DNA from: Phenylobacterium sp. LH3H17
GTDB taxonomy: Bacteria > Pseudomonadota > Alphaproteobacteria > Caulobacterales > Caulobacteraceae
Reading direction: 5' to 3'
DNA length: 64,000 nucleotides
Assembly: GCF_024298925.1 (NCBI RefSeq)
Contig: NZ_CP101283.1
Coordinates: 3,973,001-4,037,000, forward strand
Each line of letters starts with the position of its first letter. Position 1 is the first letter of the stretch. The notes under the pieces are model-generated. The model was not told where the DNA came from. It worked only from the letters and a program-made list of their open reading frames with translations, and made no database searches. The position numbers and the translations under genes are program-made. Below are positions 1 to 9,462 of this stretch, piece by piece.

Positions 1-262
1 CGGAGATCGCCGGCGCGATCTCGAGGTCAACCGCCAGCAAGCCGACGAATGAGAGCACGACGATAACGACGCCAACGGCCACGAACGCCTTCGGCCACCG
101 CGACGCGGCGGCCTTCAAGACCTCGCTCCGCAGCGCAATGAACAGGAACACTAGGCCGGCCATCGCGGTGATCACGATGCCGATCTGTTCCTTCCCGAAC
201 AGCAGCGTTAGAAATACCGCCGAGACCAAGACGGCCGCTAGCGGCCAGAGCTTCTTCGGCAT
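1..262 (-). CDS. Small hydrophobic membrane protein, C-terminus outside the window
   Basis: I do not recognise this gene. Read on the minus strand from an ATG at 262, it gives 87 codons without a stop and then leaves the window. A GGAGGG Shine-Dalgarno lies just upstream (AGTGGAGGGACC before the ATG), which supports the start. The protein begins MPKKLWPLAAVLVSAVFLTL and has about three hydrophobic stretches (residues 5-22, 27-44 and 59-77), so it is probably an inner-membrane protein. GC content here is visibly lower (about 55-65%) than in the genes to the right, and codons such as CTA and CGT occur. That could mean recent transfer, but the piece is too short to judge. It reads in the same direction as zapA, 55 bp away. 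Confidence 0.6.
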   Translation of the reverse strand, partial: MPKKLWPLAAVLVSAVFLTLLFGKEQIGIVITAMAGLVFLFIALRSEVLKAAASRWPKAFVAVGVVIVVLSFVGLLAVDLEIAPAIS

Positions 263-317
263 GGTCCCTCCACTTACAGTGGAGCTTCTAGGTTGGAGAG
301 GGCTAAGGCAAGCGCCC

Positions 318-644
318 CTACTCCGCCGCCAGCTTCTCGATGCGCTTGGCGGCGTTTTCCAGGACGCCGGCCAGCCGGCTCTCGGCGCGGGCGTGGTCGG
401 ACTGGGCGCGGGCCAGTTCCGCCTGCGCGGCGCCCAGGCGGGTCTTCAGGTCCATCAGCTCATCGGCCAGCAGCAGCGAACCCATGAGGAAGAGGCGCGT
501 CTCGCCCAGCTGCCCCATGTCCTGCGACACCTGGCGGACCTGGCGGTCGAAGATCCTCGCCAGCTCCATCAGGTGGTTCTCCTGGCCGTCCTCGCAGCCC
601 ACCGCATAGGGCCGGCCGTTCACATTGATATTGATCTGGGCCAT
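318..644 (-). CDS. zapA: Cell division protein ZapA
   Basis: ZapA is a small cytoplasmic FtsZ-ring-associated protein that cross-links FtsZ protofilaments. The 108-residue product has the family length. Its N-terminus (MAQININVNGRPYAVGCEDG) matches the usual beta-strand opening followed by the G-x-E/D turn. A helical coiled-coil half follows (about residues 60-105, rich in A, E, R and L), as needed for antiparallel dimers. It lies 3 bp downstream of the DUF4164 gene, in the same direction, so the two are probably one operon. This pair next to tkt is a familiar arrangement in Caulobacteraceae (recalled, not searched). No 6S RNA-like structure is visible in the 55 bp downstream. Confidence 0.9.
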   Translation of the reverse strand: MAQININVNGRPYAVGCEDGQENHLMELARIFDRQVRQVSQDMGQLGETRLFLMGSLLLADELMDLKTRLGAAQAELARAQSDHARAESRLAGVLENAAKRIEKLAAE

Positions 645-647
645 GGC

Positions 648-929
648 TCAGGCCTCCTCGGTCTCTTCGGCGGGGGCGCTGTGCAGGGCGGTCTTGATCT
701 CGGCGATCGCGCGGCCTAGCGCCGCAGAAGCCTCGGCCCCGGCCGCCTCCAGTTCCTTTTCCCGCGCGCGGGCCTGGTCCAGTTCGGCCGCGAGCCTGGC
801 GTCGCCCTGCTCGAACAGGCCGCCCTTCGCGCCGCCGCCCTTGCCCAGGCGTTGCTCCAGTTGGGACAGCGCCCGATCCAGCCGCTTCACGGCCTGGTCG
901 AGGGCGTTCTCGCCCATCGGCTCCCGCAT
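648..929 (-). CDS. DUF4164 family coiled-coil protein
   Basis: This 93-residue, highly charged and mostly helical protein (MREPMGENALDQAVKRLDRA onward) fits the DUF4164 family usually found beside zapA in alphaproteobacteria. The function is unknown; a division-related role is only suggested by the neighbour. I chose the ATG at 929 because GGAG sits 9 nt upstream. A second in-frame ATG at 917 also has a GGGAG, but only 3 nt away. The reading frame stays open further upstream into the divergent tkt leader, but that part is low-complexity and unlikely to be coding. The stop is 3 bp from the zapA start, which suggests translational coupling. Confidence 0.75.
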   Translation of the reverse strand: MREPMGENALDQAVKRLDRALSQLEQRLGKGGGAKGGLFEQGDARLAAELDQARAREKELEAAGAEASAALGRAIAEIKTALHSAPAEETEEA

Positions 930-1081
930 GATTCCAAGCTCCGAAAGTGTGACCGTTAATCTATAGACCCGCCCGGGCGCGCGCCGAAACCCGCTGTGTG
1001 CGCGCTGGGTTCCTTGACCCCTCAGGCCCCGCGTGCGACCCCGCGCCCATTCGCGCCCAGACTCATCTCCGGAAGATATTA

Positions 1082-3052
1082 ATGTCCGCATCGCTCCAGA
1101 CCATGGCCGACGCCATCCGCGTGCTTTCGATGGACGCGGTCCACAAGGCCAAGTCCGGTCACCAGGGCATGCCGATGGGCATGGCCGACGTCGCCACGGT
1201 GCTCTGGACCAAGTTCCTGAAGTACGACGCGGCCAAGCCCGACTGGGCCGATCGCGACCGGTTCGTGCTGTCCGCGGGCCACGGTTCGATGCTGATTTAC
1301 GCCCTGCTGCACCTGACCGGCTTCAAGGCCGTGACCATGGATCAGATCCGCGACTTCCGTCAGTGGGGCTCCAACACCGCCGGCCACCCCGAATACGGCC
1401 ACACGCCCGGCGTCGAGACCACCACCGGCCCCCTGGGCCAGGGACTGGCCACCGCCGTCGGCATGGCCATGGCCGAGCGCCACCTCAACTCGCGCTTCGG
1501 CGACGAGGTGGTCGACCACCGCACCTGGGTGATCGCCGGCGACGGCTGCCTGATGGAGGGCGTGAGCCATGAGGCCGCCTCCATCGCCGGACGCTTCAAG
1601 CTGGCCAAGCTCACCGTGCTGTTCGACGACAACAACACCACCATCGACGGCGAGGCGACCATCTCCGAGACCGGCGACCAGTTGGCCCGCTTCAAGTCCT
1701 ACGGCTGGGCGGTGAAGGAGGTCGACGGCCACCACTTCGGCAAGATCGCCGCGGCGATGAAGTGGGCCACGCGCCAGAACCGCCCGACCCTGATCGCCTG
1801 CAAGACCAAGATCTCCAAGGGCGCCGGCCGCAAGGAAGGCGACCCGCACAGCCACGGCTACACCCTGTTCGACGACGAGATCGCCGACGCCCGCCTGGCC
1901 ATGGGCTGGACCCACGCGCCGTTCGAGGTGCCGGACGAGGTGCTGAAGCCCTGGCGTTCGGCCGGGAAGAAGGGCGGCAGGGCCCGCAAGCACTGGCAGG
2001 CCAAGCTCGACAAGTCGCCGCTCAAGTCCGAGTTCGAACGGGCCATGCGGGGCGACCTGCCGGCCGGCGCCTTCGATCGCCTGGACGCCTATACGGCGGA
2101 GGCCGCCGCCTCCAAGCCCGCCGCCGCCACCCGCCAGCATTCGGGCTCGGCCCTGGAGCAGCTGGTCCCGGCCATCCCGGAGATGGTCGGCGGCTCGGCG
2201 GACCTGACCGGCTCGAACAACACCTACGTCAAGGGAACCAAGGCCTTCGACCTGCCCGACTATGACGGCCGCTACGTCCACTACGGCGTGCGCGAGCACG
2301 GCATGGCCGCGGCGATGAACGGCATGGCCCTGCACGGCGGGGTGATCCCATTCTCCGGCACCTTCCTGGTGTTCTCCGACTACAGCCGCCCGGCCATCCG
2401 TCTGGGCGCCCTGATGGGAATCCGCGTGGTCCACGTCATGACCCACGACTCCATCGGAGTCGGCGAGGACGGTCCGACCCACCAGCCGGTGGAGCATGTG
2501 GGATCCCTGCGGATGATCCCCAATCTCAACGTCTTCCGCCCCGCCGACGCGGTGGAGGCGGCCGAGTGCTGGAAGCTGGCCCTCTCCACCAAGACCACGC
2601 CCTCGGTCATGGCCCTGTCGCGCCAGAAGGTCCCGGCGGTGCGCGACTCCGCAGGCGAGAACCTTTCGGCCAAGGGCGCCTATGAACTCAGCCCCGCCAG
2701 CGGTCCGGCCCAGGTGACCCTCTTCGGCTCGGGCACCGAGGTTTCCGTGGCGGTCGCCGCCCAGAAGCTGCTGGAAGCCGAGGGGATCGCCACCCGAGTG
2801 GTCTCCACCCCCTGCTGGGAGCTGTTCGCCGCCCAGCCGGCCGCCTACCGGAAGTCGGTGATCGGCGAGGCCAAGGTCCGCGTCGCCGTCGAGGCCCAGG
2901 TCGGCTTCGGCTGGGAACGGTTCATCGGCGAGGATGGGGTGTTCGTGGGCATGACCGGCTTCGGCGCCAGCGCCCCGGCCGAGGTGCTCTACAAGCAGTT
3001 CGGCATCACCGCCCAAGCCGTGGCCGCCGCGGCCAGATCCAAGCTGGGTTGA
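1082..3052 (+). CDS. tkt: Transketolase
   Basis: Transketolase is a thiamine diphosphate enzyme that moves two-carbon units between sugar phosphates in the non-oxidative pentose phosphate pathway. The 656-residue protein has the family length. Visible motifs include the N-terminal [19 protein letters not shown] substrate/ThDP region, [15 protein letters not shown], the ThDP-binding GDGCLMEG...N segment (about residues 153-185) and the pyrimidine-domain region with [12 protein letters not shown] and [17 protein letters not shown]. The start at 1082 has GGAAG about 8 nt upstream and is the first sensible ATG; the frame is open further upstream but that part is non-homologous in character. It runs divergently from DUF4164-zapA and is followed 5 bp later by purT. 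Confidence 0.95.
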   Translation: MSASLQTMADAIRVLSMDAVHKAKSGHQGMPMGMADVATVLWTKFLKYDAAKPDWADRDRFVLSAGHGSMLIYALLHLTGFKAVTMDQIRDFRQWGSNTAGHPEYGHTPGVETTTGPLGQGLATAVGMAMAERHLNSRFGDEVVDHRTWVIAGDGCLMEGVSHEAASIAGRFKLAKLTVLFDDNNTTIDGEATISETGDQLARFKSYGWAVKEVDGHHFGKIAAAMKWATRQNRPTLIACKTKISKGAGRKEGDPHSHGYTLFDDEIADARLAMGWTHAPFEVPDEVLKPWRSAGKKGGRARKHWQAKLDKSPLKSEFERAMRGDLPAGAFDRLDAYTAEAAASKPAAATRQHSGSALEQLVPAIPEMVGGSADLTGSNNTYVKGTKAFDLPDYDGRYVHYGVREHGMAAAMNGMALHGGVIPFSGTFLVFSDYSRPAIRLGALMGIRVVHVMTHDSIGVGEDGPTHQPVEHVGSLRMIPNLNVFRPADAVEAAECWKLALSTKTTPSVMALSRQKVPAVRDSAGENLSAKGAYELSPASGPAQVTLFGSGTEVSVAVAAQKLLEAEGIATRVVSTPCWELFAAQPAAYRKSVIGEAKVRVAVEAQVGFGWERFIGEDGVFVGMTGFGASAPAEVLYKQFGITAQAVAAAARSKLG

Positions 3053-3057
3053 TCGCC

Positions 3058-4254
3058 ATGCGCCTCGGCACGCCGCTCTCGCCCACCGCCGTAAAGGTCA
3101 TGCTGCTGGGCTCCGGCGAGCTGGGCAAGGAGGTGGCCATCGAGCTGCAGCGGCTGGGCTGCGAGGTGATCGCCGTCGACCGCTACGAGGGCGCCCCGGC
3201 CCATCAGGTCGCCCATCGCAGCCACGTCATCGCCATGACGGACGCCAAGGCCCTACGCGCCCTGGTCGAGCTGGAGCGGCCGCACCTGATCGTGCCCGAG
3301 ATCGAGGCCATCGCCACCGACGAGCTGGTGCGCATCGAGGCCGAGGGCCTGGCCACGGTCATCCCGACCGCCCGCGCCGCCCAGCTGACCATGAACCGCG
3401 AGGGCATCCGGCGGCTGGCCGCCGAGACCCTGGGACTGCCCACCTCGCCATACGCCTTCGCCGCCACCGAGGCGGAACTGGCGGCGGGCGCGGAGGCCAC
3501 CGGCTTCCCCTGTTTCGTGAAGCCGGTGATGTCGTCCTCCGGCAAGGGCCAGTCCTATGTGGAAGGCCCAGAGGGGATCGCCGCGGCCTGGCGCTACGCC
3601 CTGGAGGCCGGACGGGTCGAACAGGCCCTGGTGATCGTCGAGGGCAGGATCGACTTCGAGTTCGAGATCACCCTGCTGACCGTCCGCTCCAAGGCGGCGG
3701 ACGGATCCATCCTCACCAGCTTCTGCGCCCCCGTCGGCCACCGGCAGGTGAAGGGCGACTATGTGGAGAGCTGGCAGCCGCAGGCCATGAGCGCCGCGGC
3801 GCTCGACCGTGCCCGCGAGATCGCCGCCGCCGTGACCGGCGAGCTGGGCGGGCTTGGCCTGTTCGGCGTCGAGCTGTTCGTGCGCGGCGACGAGGTCTGG
3901 TTCTCCGAGGTCAGCCCCCGGCCGCACGACACCGGCCTCGTCACCCTGGCCACCCAGGCGCAGAGCGAGTTCGCCCTGCACGCCCGCGCCATCCTGGGCC
4001 TGCCGGTGGACACCGCCCTGCGCGAGCCGGGCGCCAGCGCGGTGATCTATGGCGGCATGGAAGCCCGGGGGATCGCCTTCGAGGGCGTCGCCGAAGCCCT
4101 TTCCGTCCCCGGGGCGGACCTGCGCCTGTTCGGCAAGCCAGAGGCGTTCGAACGCCGCCGCATGGGCGTGGCCCTGGCCCGCGCCGCCGACGTGGACGAA
4201 GCACGCGCCCGCGCCCGCGAGGCGGCCTCCCGGGTCAGGCCGGTCGCAGGCTGA
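3058..4254 (+). CDS. purT: Formate-dependent phosphoribosylglycinamide formyltransferase (GAR transformylase 2)
   Basis: PurT makes formyl-GAR from GAR, formate and ATP in purine synthesis, without needing formyl-tetrahydrofolate. The 398-residue ATP-grasp protein shows the N-terminal nucleotide fold ([20 protein letters not shown]), the [12 protein letters not shown] segment, the ATP-grasp lysine region around [16 protein letters not shown], and the C-terminal metal-binding [12 protein letters not shown]. These are all characteristic of PurT/PurK. The ATG at 3058 lies just past the tkt stop. A TTG at 3049 overlapping that stop is also in frame but less likely. It probably shares a transcript with tkt. 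Confidence 0.93.
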   Translation: MRLGTPLSPTAVKVMLLGSGELGKEVAIELQRLGCEVIAVDRYEGAPAHQVAHRSHVIAMTDAKALRALVELERPHLIVPEIEAIATDELVRIEAEGLATVIPTARAAQLTMNREGIRRLAAETLGLPTSPYAFAATEAELAAGAEATGFPCFVKPVMSSSGKGQSYVEGPEGIAAAWRYALEAGRVEQALVIVEGRIDFEFEITLLTVRSKAADGSILTSFCAPVGHRQVKGDYVESWQPQAMSAAALDRAREIAAAVTGELGGLGLFGVELFVRGDEVWFSEVSPRPHDTGLVTLATQAQSEFALHARAILGLPVDTALREPGASAVIYGGMEARGIAFEGVAEALSVPGADLRLFGKPEAFERRRMGVALARAADVDEARARAREAASRVRPVAG

Positions 4255-4285
4255 GCAGCTTGGCGGAGGCGCGCGCCTGTGGTCT

Positions 4286-4588
4286 ATGGCGGCCATGGTC
4301 CGCGTCCTGATCGCCGCCGTCGTCTTCCTCGCCCTGGCCTTCAACGGCCCCGTCGCCATGGCGGCCACGATGCACGCCTCTGCCGCGATGACAGCGACCA
4401 TGGACGACTGCGGCGCGCCGATGGACGAGGAAACCTGCCCGGCGGGTTGCGTGCTGTGTCACGCCATGCCGGCTGCGACACCGTTCTTGACGGTCCTTCG
4501 TGTCGCCTTCGCCGCCCTGGTTCCGGCCGCGCCGCGCCAGATGGTGGGATTGAACCTCACGCCGGAAACGCCCCCGCCGCGCGGCTGA
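4286..4588 (+). CDS. Small putative secreted protein with a Cys/His motif
   Basis: I do not recognise the family. The 100-residue product begins with a hydrophobic segment (MVRVLIAAVVFLALAFNGPV, then AMAA) that looks like a signal peptide. A short Cys-bearing stretch follows (DDCGAPMDEETCPAGCVLCH, about residues 42-61) with C, C, C, C and H, and then a second hydrophobic stretch. The spacing suggests metal binding or disulfides. There are two candidate starts, ATG 4286 and ATG 4295. A GGAGG at 4265-4269 is rather far from either, so the start is uncertain. It lies just after purT and just before another tiny secreted Cys-rich gene, suggesting a functional pair. I infer periplasmic metal handling only from the motif. 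Confidence 0.55.
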   Translation: MAAMVRVLIAAVVFLALAFNGPVAMAATMHASAAMTATMDDCGAPMDEETCPAGCVLCHAMPAATPFLTVLRVAFAALVPAAPRQMVGLNLTPETPPPRG

Positions 4589-4646
4589 GGGATATCCGAG
4601 CCAACCGTTCAATCACATCACGGCCCGTGAGGCCGAAAGGATCGCT

Positions 4647-4823
4647 ATGAAAAACCCGATGAAGACCCTGGCGCTCGCCGCCTTCCTCGCCACGCTCGGC
4701 GGGGGCGCCGCCCTCGCCGCGGATCAGGCCACGAAGATGGACTGCTGCGCCAAGTGCGAGTGCTGCAAGGACAAACCGGCGGACGGCAAGCCCGCCCAGC
4801 CGCAGCCCGAACACAAGCACTAG
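4647..4823 (+). CDS. 58-residue secreted Cys-rich micro-protein, putative metal binder
   Basis: This short open frame has an ATG at 4647 with a GAAAGGA Shine-Dalgarno 5-6 nt upstream. It encodes a clear signal peptide ending in GGGAALAA. The mature part of about 33 residues carries CCAKCECCK and ends in EPEHKH-like charged and His residues (QPQPEHKH). Five cysteines within eight residues plus terminal histidines are typical of a soft-metal (Cu, Zn) binding peptide. I know similar small CC-x-x-C proteins in Caulobacteraceae only as hypothetical proteins. The gene follows another secreted Cys-containing gene after 58 bp and is followed by a strong GC-rich hairpin, so the two may form a mini-operon. 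Confidence 0.65.
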   Translation: MKNPMKTLALAAFLATLGGGAALAADQATKMDCCAKCECCKDKPADGKPAQPQPEHKH

Positions 4824-4831
4824 GACCGACC

Positions 4832-4861
4832 GGCGGGCGCGGCCTTCGGGCCGCGTCCGCC
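4832..4861 (+). terminator. GC-rich stem-loop downstream of the Cys-rich micro-protein gene
   Basis: A 13-bp stem, nearly perfect with one G-T pair, is closed by a TTCG tetraloop (GGCGGGCGCGGCC - TTCG - GGCCGCGTCCGCC). It begins 8 bp after the stop codon. No T-run follows, so it may act as an mRNA-stabilising 3' end or a weak terminator rather than a classical intrinsic terminator. Confidence 0.55.
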
Positions 4862-4941
4862 ACCCTCGCCGCGTAACAACCTAGCGTTTGCCGCCTGTCA
4901 CGGCTCCGCCTAGCATCCCGGCCGATGTCGGGAGAATTCTC

Positions 4942-6972
4942 ATGCGCAAGCTTCTGGTCGCGGCCGCGGCCCTCACCCTGGGGATGGGCGCGATGACCGC
5001 GCAGGCCGCCCCCAGCGTTTCCGCCCCGTTGATCGAGCGGACCAAGTTCTTCGGAAATCCCAGCCGCAGCCAGGGCCGCATCAGCCCGGACGGCAAGTGG
5101 CTGGCCTGGATCGCCCCGCGCGACGGGGTGCAGAACATCTGGGTCGCGCCGATCGCCGATCCGGCCAAGGCCAAGCCGCTCACCGATGAGAAGACCCGAC
5201 CGATCCGCAGCTATTTCTGGGCGCCCAACGCCTCCCAGATCCTGTTCGTCAACGACAAGGGCGGCGATGAGAACTTCCTGCTCTACGGGGTCGAGGTGGC
5301 CAGCGGCGTGCAGACGACGCTCACCCCCTTCGAGAAGACCCGCGTCCAGGTCCTGGGCATCAGCCGCGAGGTGAAGGACCGCATCCTGGTGGGGCTGAAC
5401 AACCGCGACCCCCGCTGGCACGACGTCCACAGCCTGGACCTCGCGACCGGCAAGCTGTCCCTGGTCCTGCAGGGCGACGGCTTCGGCGGCTTCGATATCG
5501 ACGAGCAGCTCCAGGTCCGCACCGCGTACAGGCCGCGGCCTGACGGCGGCTATGACCTCTATGCCGTCGAGAACGGGAAGGTCGCGCCAGCGGTCGCCGA
5601 AACCGTCGGCTTCGAGGACACCGGCAGCTTCCAAGGCGTCGGCTTCACCGTCGATGGCGCGACCCGCTATTGGGTCGATCCGCGCAACCGCGACACCGCC
5701 GTCCTCGTCGCCCAGGACGTGAAGTCCGGCGCCCGCACGGTGCTGGGCGAAAGCTCCAAGGCCGACATCGGCAGCGCCATGATCAACCCCAGGACCGGCA
5801 AGGTGGAGGCCTATGCGGTCAACTACCTGACCACCGAATGGAAGGTCGTCGATCCGGCGGTGAAGGGCGACCTGGAGTTCCTGGAGAAGAACCTCGAGGG
5901 CGAGATCGCCGTCACCTCGCGCACCGACGCCGACGACCTGTGGACCGTGGCGGTCGACCCGGTCACCGCGCCCTCGGCGCTCTACCTCTACGACCGCAAG
6001 GCCAGGGCGCTCAGCAAGCTCTATGTCACCCGGCCGGAGCTGGAGGGGGCGACCCTGGCGGCCATGCATCCGGTGGAGATCAAGTCCCGCGACGGCCTGG
6101 TCCAGGCCTCCTATCTCACCCTGCCGCCAGGTTGGGACAGCAATGGCGATGGCAAGCCCGACAAGCCCCTGCCCATGGTCCTGCTGGTCCATGGCGGGCC
6201 CTGGGGCCGCGACGTCTATGGCTATAACGGCCAGCACCAATGGCTGGCCAACCGCGGCTATGCGGTGCTGTCGGCCAACTTCCGAGCCTCCACCGGCTTC
6301 GGAAAGGCGTTCGTCAACGCCGGCAACCTGGAATGGGGCGCCAGGATGCACGACGATCTGCTGGACGCCGTCGACTGGGCCGTGAAGAACGGCGTCACCA
6401 CCAAGGACCAGGTGGCGATCATGGGCGGGTCCTATGGCGGCTACGCCACCCTGGCCGGGCTGGCGTTCACGCCGGACGTCTTCGCCTGCGGGGTGGACAT
6501 CGTCGGCCCTTCGAACCTCAACACCCTGCTCTCGACCGTACCCGCCTACTGGGAGGCCGGCCGCAAGCAGATGTACCGCCGGATGGGCGATCCCGGCACG
6601 CCGGAGGGCGCGGCCCTGCTGAAGGAGCGCTCGCCGCTCACCAAGGCCGACCGGATCAAGAAGCCCCTGCTGATCGGCCAGGGCGCCAACGATCCGCGGG
6701 TGAACCAGGCCGAGAGCGATCAGATCGTCAAGGCGCTGCAGGCCAAGAACATCCCGGTGACCTATGCCCTGTTCCCCGACGAGGGCCACGGCTTCGCCCG
6801 GCCGGAGAACAACATCGCCTTCTATGCGACGGCGGAACACTTCCTGGGTCGCTGCCTGGGCGGTCGGGCCGAGCCCTTCGGCGCCGCCCTCGTCAAGACA
6901 TCGATGACCGTCCCGCACGGCGCGGAGTTCGCACCCGGCCTGGAGGCGGCTCTGAAGGCGAAGGTTCAGTAG
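4942..6972 (+). CDS. Secreted S9-family (prolyl oligopeptidase-type) serine peptidase
   Basis: This is a periplasmic peptidase of the S9C/acylaminoacyl or dipeptidyl-peptidase type that cleaves short peptides. The 676-residue protein starts with a signal peptide (MRKLLVAAAALTLGMGAMTA, then QAAP). Residues of about 35-370 form an irregular beta-propeller with SPDGKWLAW-like blades. The C-terminal alpha/beta-hydrolase domain carries GGSYGGYAT (Ser497), GANDPRVN (Asp584) and DEGHGFARP (His616), the complete triad in the family order. The ATG at 4942 has GGAGAAT upstream. It appears to be a single transcription unit between two hairpins. The exact substrate cannot be read from sequence. Confidence 0.88.
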   Translation: MRKLLVAAAALTLGMGAMTAQAAPSVSAPLIERTKFFGNPSRSQGRISPDGKWLAWIAPRDGVQNIWVAPIADPAKAKPLTDEKTRPIRSYFWAPNASQILFVNDKGGDENFLLYGVEVASGVQTTLTPFEKTRVQVLGISREVKDRILVGLNNRDPRWHDVHSLDLATGKLSLVLQGDGFGGFDIDEQLQVRTAYRPRPDGGYDLYAVENGKVAPAVAETVGFEDTGSFQGVGFTVDGATRYWVDPRNRDTAVLVAQDVKSGARTVLGESSKADIGSAMINPRTGKVEAYAVNYLTTEWKVVDPAVKGDLEFLEKNLEGEIAVTSRTDADDLWTVAVDPVTAPSALYLYDRKARALSKLYVTRPELEGATLAAMHPVEIKSRDGLVQASYLTLPPGWDSNGDGKPDKPLPMVLLVHGGPWGRDVYGYNGQHQWLANRGYAVLSANFRASTGFGKAFVNAGNLEWGARMHDDLLDAVDWAVKNGVTTKDQVAIMGGSYGGYATLAGLAFTPDVFACGVDIVGPSNLNTLLSTVPAYWEAGRKQMYRRMGDPGTPEGAALLKERSPLTKADRIKKPLLIGQGANDPRVNQAESDQIVKALQAKNIPVTYALFPDEGHGFARPENNIAFYATAEHFLGRCLGGRAEPFGAALVKTSMTVPHGAEFAPGLEAALKAKVQ

Positions 6973-6981
6973 AGTTAAGAT

Positions 6982-7008
6982 GGGGCGTTTGACGTCGTCG
7001 GACGCCCC
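6982..7008 (+). terminator. Weak stem-loop after the S9 peptidase gene
   Basis: GGGGCGT (6982-6988) pairs with ACGCCCC (7002-7008) across a 13-nt loop, followed by a short C/T-rich run. It lies 9 bp after the peptidase stop and before the gap promoter region. This is a plausible but weak terminator. Confidence 0.35.
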
Positions 7009-7111
7009 CTTCCGTCACAAAACGCAGCCAGAGTTGACCCCGGCAGGGGTTGACTAAACGCGCCCGCGCCTCAAGAAACCGCCGCAATCACTTGGCTCAG
7101 GAGTTCTCTCG

Positions 7112-8122
7112 ATGACCGTACGCGTCGCCATCAATGGTTTCGGCCGCATCGGCAGGCTTGTCCTGCGCTCGATCGTCGAACATGCGCGCCGCGATATCGA
7201 GGTCGTCGCGATCAACGACCTGGGCCCCGTCGAGACCAACGCCCACCTGCTGCGCTACGACAGCGTGCACGGCCGTTTCCCGGGCATGGTCACCGTCGAC
7301 GGCGACTCGATCGATGTGGGCCTGGGCAAGATCAAGGTCACCGCGATCCGCAATCCGGCCGAGTTGCCGCACAAGGACCTCGGCGTCGACATCGCCTTCG
7401 AGTGCACCGGCCTGTTCACCTCCAAGGACAAGGCCAAGGCCCACCTGGACGCCGGCGCCAAGCGCGTCATGGTCTCGGCCCCCTGCACCGACGCCGACAA
7501 GACCATCGTCTATGGCGTCAACCACGAGACCCTGACCGCCGCCGACCTGGTGGTCTCGAACGCGTCCTGCACCACCAACTGCCTGGCGCCGATCGCCAAG
7601 GTCCTGCACGACCTGGCCGGCATCGAGCGCGGCTACATGACCACCATCCACTCCTACACCGGCGACCAGCCGACCCTCGACACCATGCACTCGGACCTCT
7701 ACCGGGCGCGGGCCGCGGCCATGTCGATGATCCCGACCTCTACCGGCGCGGCCAAGGCGCTGGGCCTGGTGATCCCGGAACTGCAGGGCAAGCTGGACGG
7801 CTCCTCGATCCGCGTGCCGACCCCCAATGTCTCGGTGGTGGACCTGACCTGGGTCCCCGGCCGCACGCTGACCAAGGAAGAGATCAACGAGGCCCTGACC
7901 GCCGCGGCGACCAAGGGGCCGCTGAAAGGCGTGCTAGCGGTGACCAACGATCCGCTGGTCTCCATCGATTTCAACCACATCGCCGCCTCCTCGACCGCGG
8001 CGCTCGCCCAGACCCAGGTCATCGACGGCGGCCTCGGCCGGGTGCTCTCCTGGTACGACAACGAGTGGGGCTTCTCCACCCGGATGGCCGACACCGCGCT
8101 CGCCATGGCCAAGCTGATCTAA
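7112..8122 (+). CDS. gap: Glyceraldehyde-3-phosphate dehydrogenase, type I
   Basis: This enzyme oxidises and phosphorylates glyceraldehyde-3-phosphate to 1,3-bisphosphoglycerate with NAD(P)+, in glycolysis and gluconeogenesis. At 336 residues it has the family length. It shows the Rossmann start [18 protein letters not shown], the catalytic ASCTTNC motif (Cys153) and the C-terminal [23 protein letters not shown] lies about 8 nt upstream of the ATG. It is followed after 126 bp, which hold a palindromic repeat, by pgk, then by fba, forming a lower-glycolysis cluster. The 139-bp upstream gap contains two GTTGAC boxes 16 bp apart (about 7033 and 7049), but no convincing -10 box could be assigned. 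Confidence 0.96.
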   Translation: MTVRVAINGFGRIGRLVLRSIVEHARRDIEVVAINDLGPVETNAHLLRYDSVHGRFPGMVTVDGDSIDVGLGKIKVTAIRNPAELPHKDLGVDIAFECTGLFTSKDKAKAHLDAGAKRVMVSAPCTDADKTIVYGVNHETLTAADLVVSNASCTTNCLAPIAKVLHDLAGIERGYMTTIHSYTGDQPTLDTMHSDLYRARAAAMSMIPTSTGAAKALGLVIPELQGKLDGSSIRVPTPNVSVVDLTWVPGRTLTKEEINEALTAAATKGPLKGVLAVTNDPLVSIDFNHIAASSTAALAQTQVIDGGLGRVLSWYDNEWGFSTRMADTALAMAKLI

Positions 8123-8152
8123 GATCAGAGCCATGACCCCGGCCCTTTCACC

Positions 8153-8237
8153 GCTCATCCCGGCGAAGGCCGGGACCCAGGTGAAACCCACCCAGCGCCC
8201 CGGATGCATCTGGGCCCCGGCCTTCGCCGGGGTGAGC
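8153..8237. repeat. REP-like palindromic element between gap and pgk
   Basis: Two nearly perfect inverted 28-nt arms (8153-8180, GCTCATCCCGGCGAAGGCCG onward, and 8210-8237, ending CCGGCCTTCGCCGGGGTGAG-C) flank a 29-nt spacer. This is the form of the interspersed 'CCGGCGAAGGCCGGG' palindromes widespread between genes in Caulobacteraceae and related alphaproteobacteria. The right arm ends only 11 nt before the pgk start codon, so the element directly abuts the pgk Shine-Dalgarno. Confidence 0.85.
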
Positions 8238-8248
8238 GGAGATATTGC

Positions 8249-9439
8249 ATGACCTTCCGAACGCTGGACGACGCGGACCTCTCCGGCAAACGCGCCCTGG
8301 TGCGCGTGGATCTCAATGTCCCCATGGCCGACGGGCAGGTGTCGGACGACACCCGCCTGCGCGCCGTGGTCCCGACCATCGCCAAGCTGGCCAAGGAAGG
8401 CGCCAAGGTCGTCCTGCTGGCCCACTTCGACCGGCCCAAGGGCAAGGTGGTTCCCGAGATGAGCCTCAAGCCCATCGCCCCGGCCCTAGCCGAGGTGCTG
8501 GGCGCCCCGGTGGCCTTCGCCGCCGACTGCGTGGGCGAGGTCGCGGCCTCGGCGATCGCCACGATGAAGCCGGGCGACGTCCTGCTGCTGGAGAACGTCC
8601 GGTTCCATCCGGGCGAGGAGAAGAACGACCCGGACTTCGCCAAGGCGCTGGCCGCCAACGGCGACCTCTATGTGAACGACGCCTTCTCCGCCGCCCATCG
8701 GGCGCACGCCTCCACCGAGGGGATCGCCCGCATGCTGCCGGCCTATGCGGGCGAACAGATGCGCCGCGAGCTGGAGATGCTGGAGGCCGCGCTGGGCAAG
8801 CCCAAGCGCCCGGTCCTGGGCATCGTCGGGGGCTCCAAGGTCTCCACCAAGCTCGACCTGCTGAACAACCTGGTGAAGAAGCTGGACCGGCTCGCCATCG
8901 GCGGCGGCATGGCCAACACCTTCCTGGCGGCCCAGGGCGTCGACGTGGGCGCCTCGCTCTGCGAGCACGACCTGGCCGACACCGCCCGCGAGATCATGGC
9001 GAGCGCCAAGGCCGCCGGCTGCGAGCTGCTGCTGCCTATCGACGTGGTGGTCGCCCAGGAGGTGAAGCCCGGCGTGGCGGCCAATGTCCGCGACCTGGCC
9101 GACATCCAGGGCGCCGACCGTATTCTCGACGCCGGGCCCAAGACGCTCGCCAAGCTGATTGCGGCGATCGACGGCTCGGCGACCCTGATCTGGAACGGCC
9201 CGCTGGGCGTGTTCGAGGTCCCGCCCTTCGACAAGGCGACGGTCGAGGCCGCCCTCCACGCGGCCGAACGGGCCAAGGCCGGCAAGCTGGTGGCCGTGGC
9301 GGGCGGGGGTGATACAGTCGCGGCCCTGAACGTTGCCGGCGTCGCCGACGATTTCACCTTCGTCTCCACGGCGGGCGGCGCGTTTCTTGAATGGATGGAA
9401 GGCAAGGAGCTGCCCGGAGTGGCGGCGCTGGCCATTTAG
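8249..9439 (+). CDS. pgk: Phosphoglycerate kinase
   Basis: This enzyme transfers phosphate between 1,3-bisphosphoglycerate and ADP. The 396-residue protein shows the N-terminal signature [20 protein letters not shown], the [13 protein letters not shown] segment, [12 protein letters not shown] and the C-terminal ATP-site region [12 protein letters not shown] followed by [14 protein letters not shown] chose the ATG at 8249 because homologous sequence begins there and CGGAGAT lies about 7 nt upstream; in-frame codons further upstream only translate the palindromic repeat. It follows gap and precedes fba by 23 bp. Confidence 0.96.
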   Translation: MTFRTLDDADLSGKRALVRVDLNVPMADGQVSDDTRLRAVVPTIAKLAKEGAKVVLLAHFDRPKGKVVPEMSLKPIAPALAEVLGAPVAFAADCVGEVAASAIATMKPGDVLLLENVRFHPGEEKNDPDFAKALAANGDLYVNDAFSAAHRAHASTEGIARMLPAYAGEQMRRELEMLEAALGKPKRPVLGIVGGSKVSTKLDLLNNLVKKLDRLAIGGGMANTFLAAQGVDVGASLCEHDLADTAREIMASAKAAGCELLLPIDVVVAQEVKPGVAANVRDLADIQGADRILDAGPKTLAKLIAAIDGSATLIWNGPLGVFEVPPFDKATVEAALHAAERAKAGKLVAVAGGGDTVAALNVAGVADDFTFVSTAGGAFLEWMEGKELPGVAALAI

Positions 9440-9462
9440 ATACGACTTTTGGAGGGCAGGGC

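Noticed and set aside
262..318. Possible 6S RNA gene next to zapA
   Set aside because: 6S RNA often lies near zapA, but only 55 bp are free here and no long paired structure is seen.
4645..6918. Long antisense open frame over the S9 peptidase gene
   Set aside because: Same GC artefact; no Shine-Dalgarno, and the translation lacks any recognisable motif.
7030..7060. Paired GTTGAC boxes before gap as a promoter
   Set aside because: No -10 box at 16-18 bp from either copy, so I left it as a note in the gap entry.
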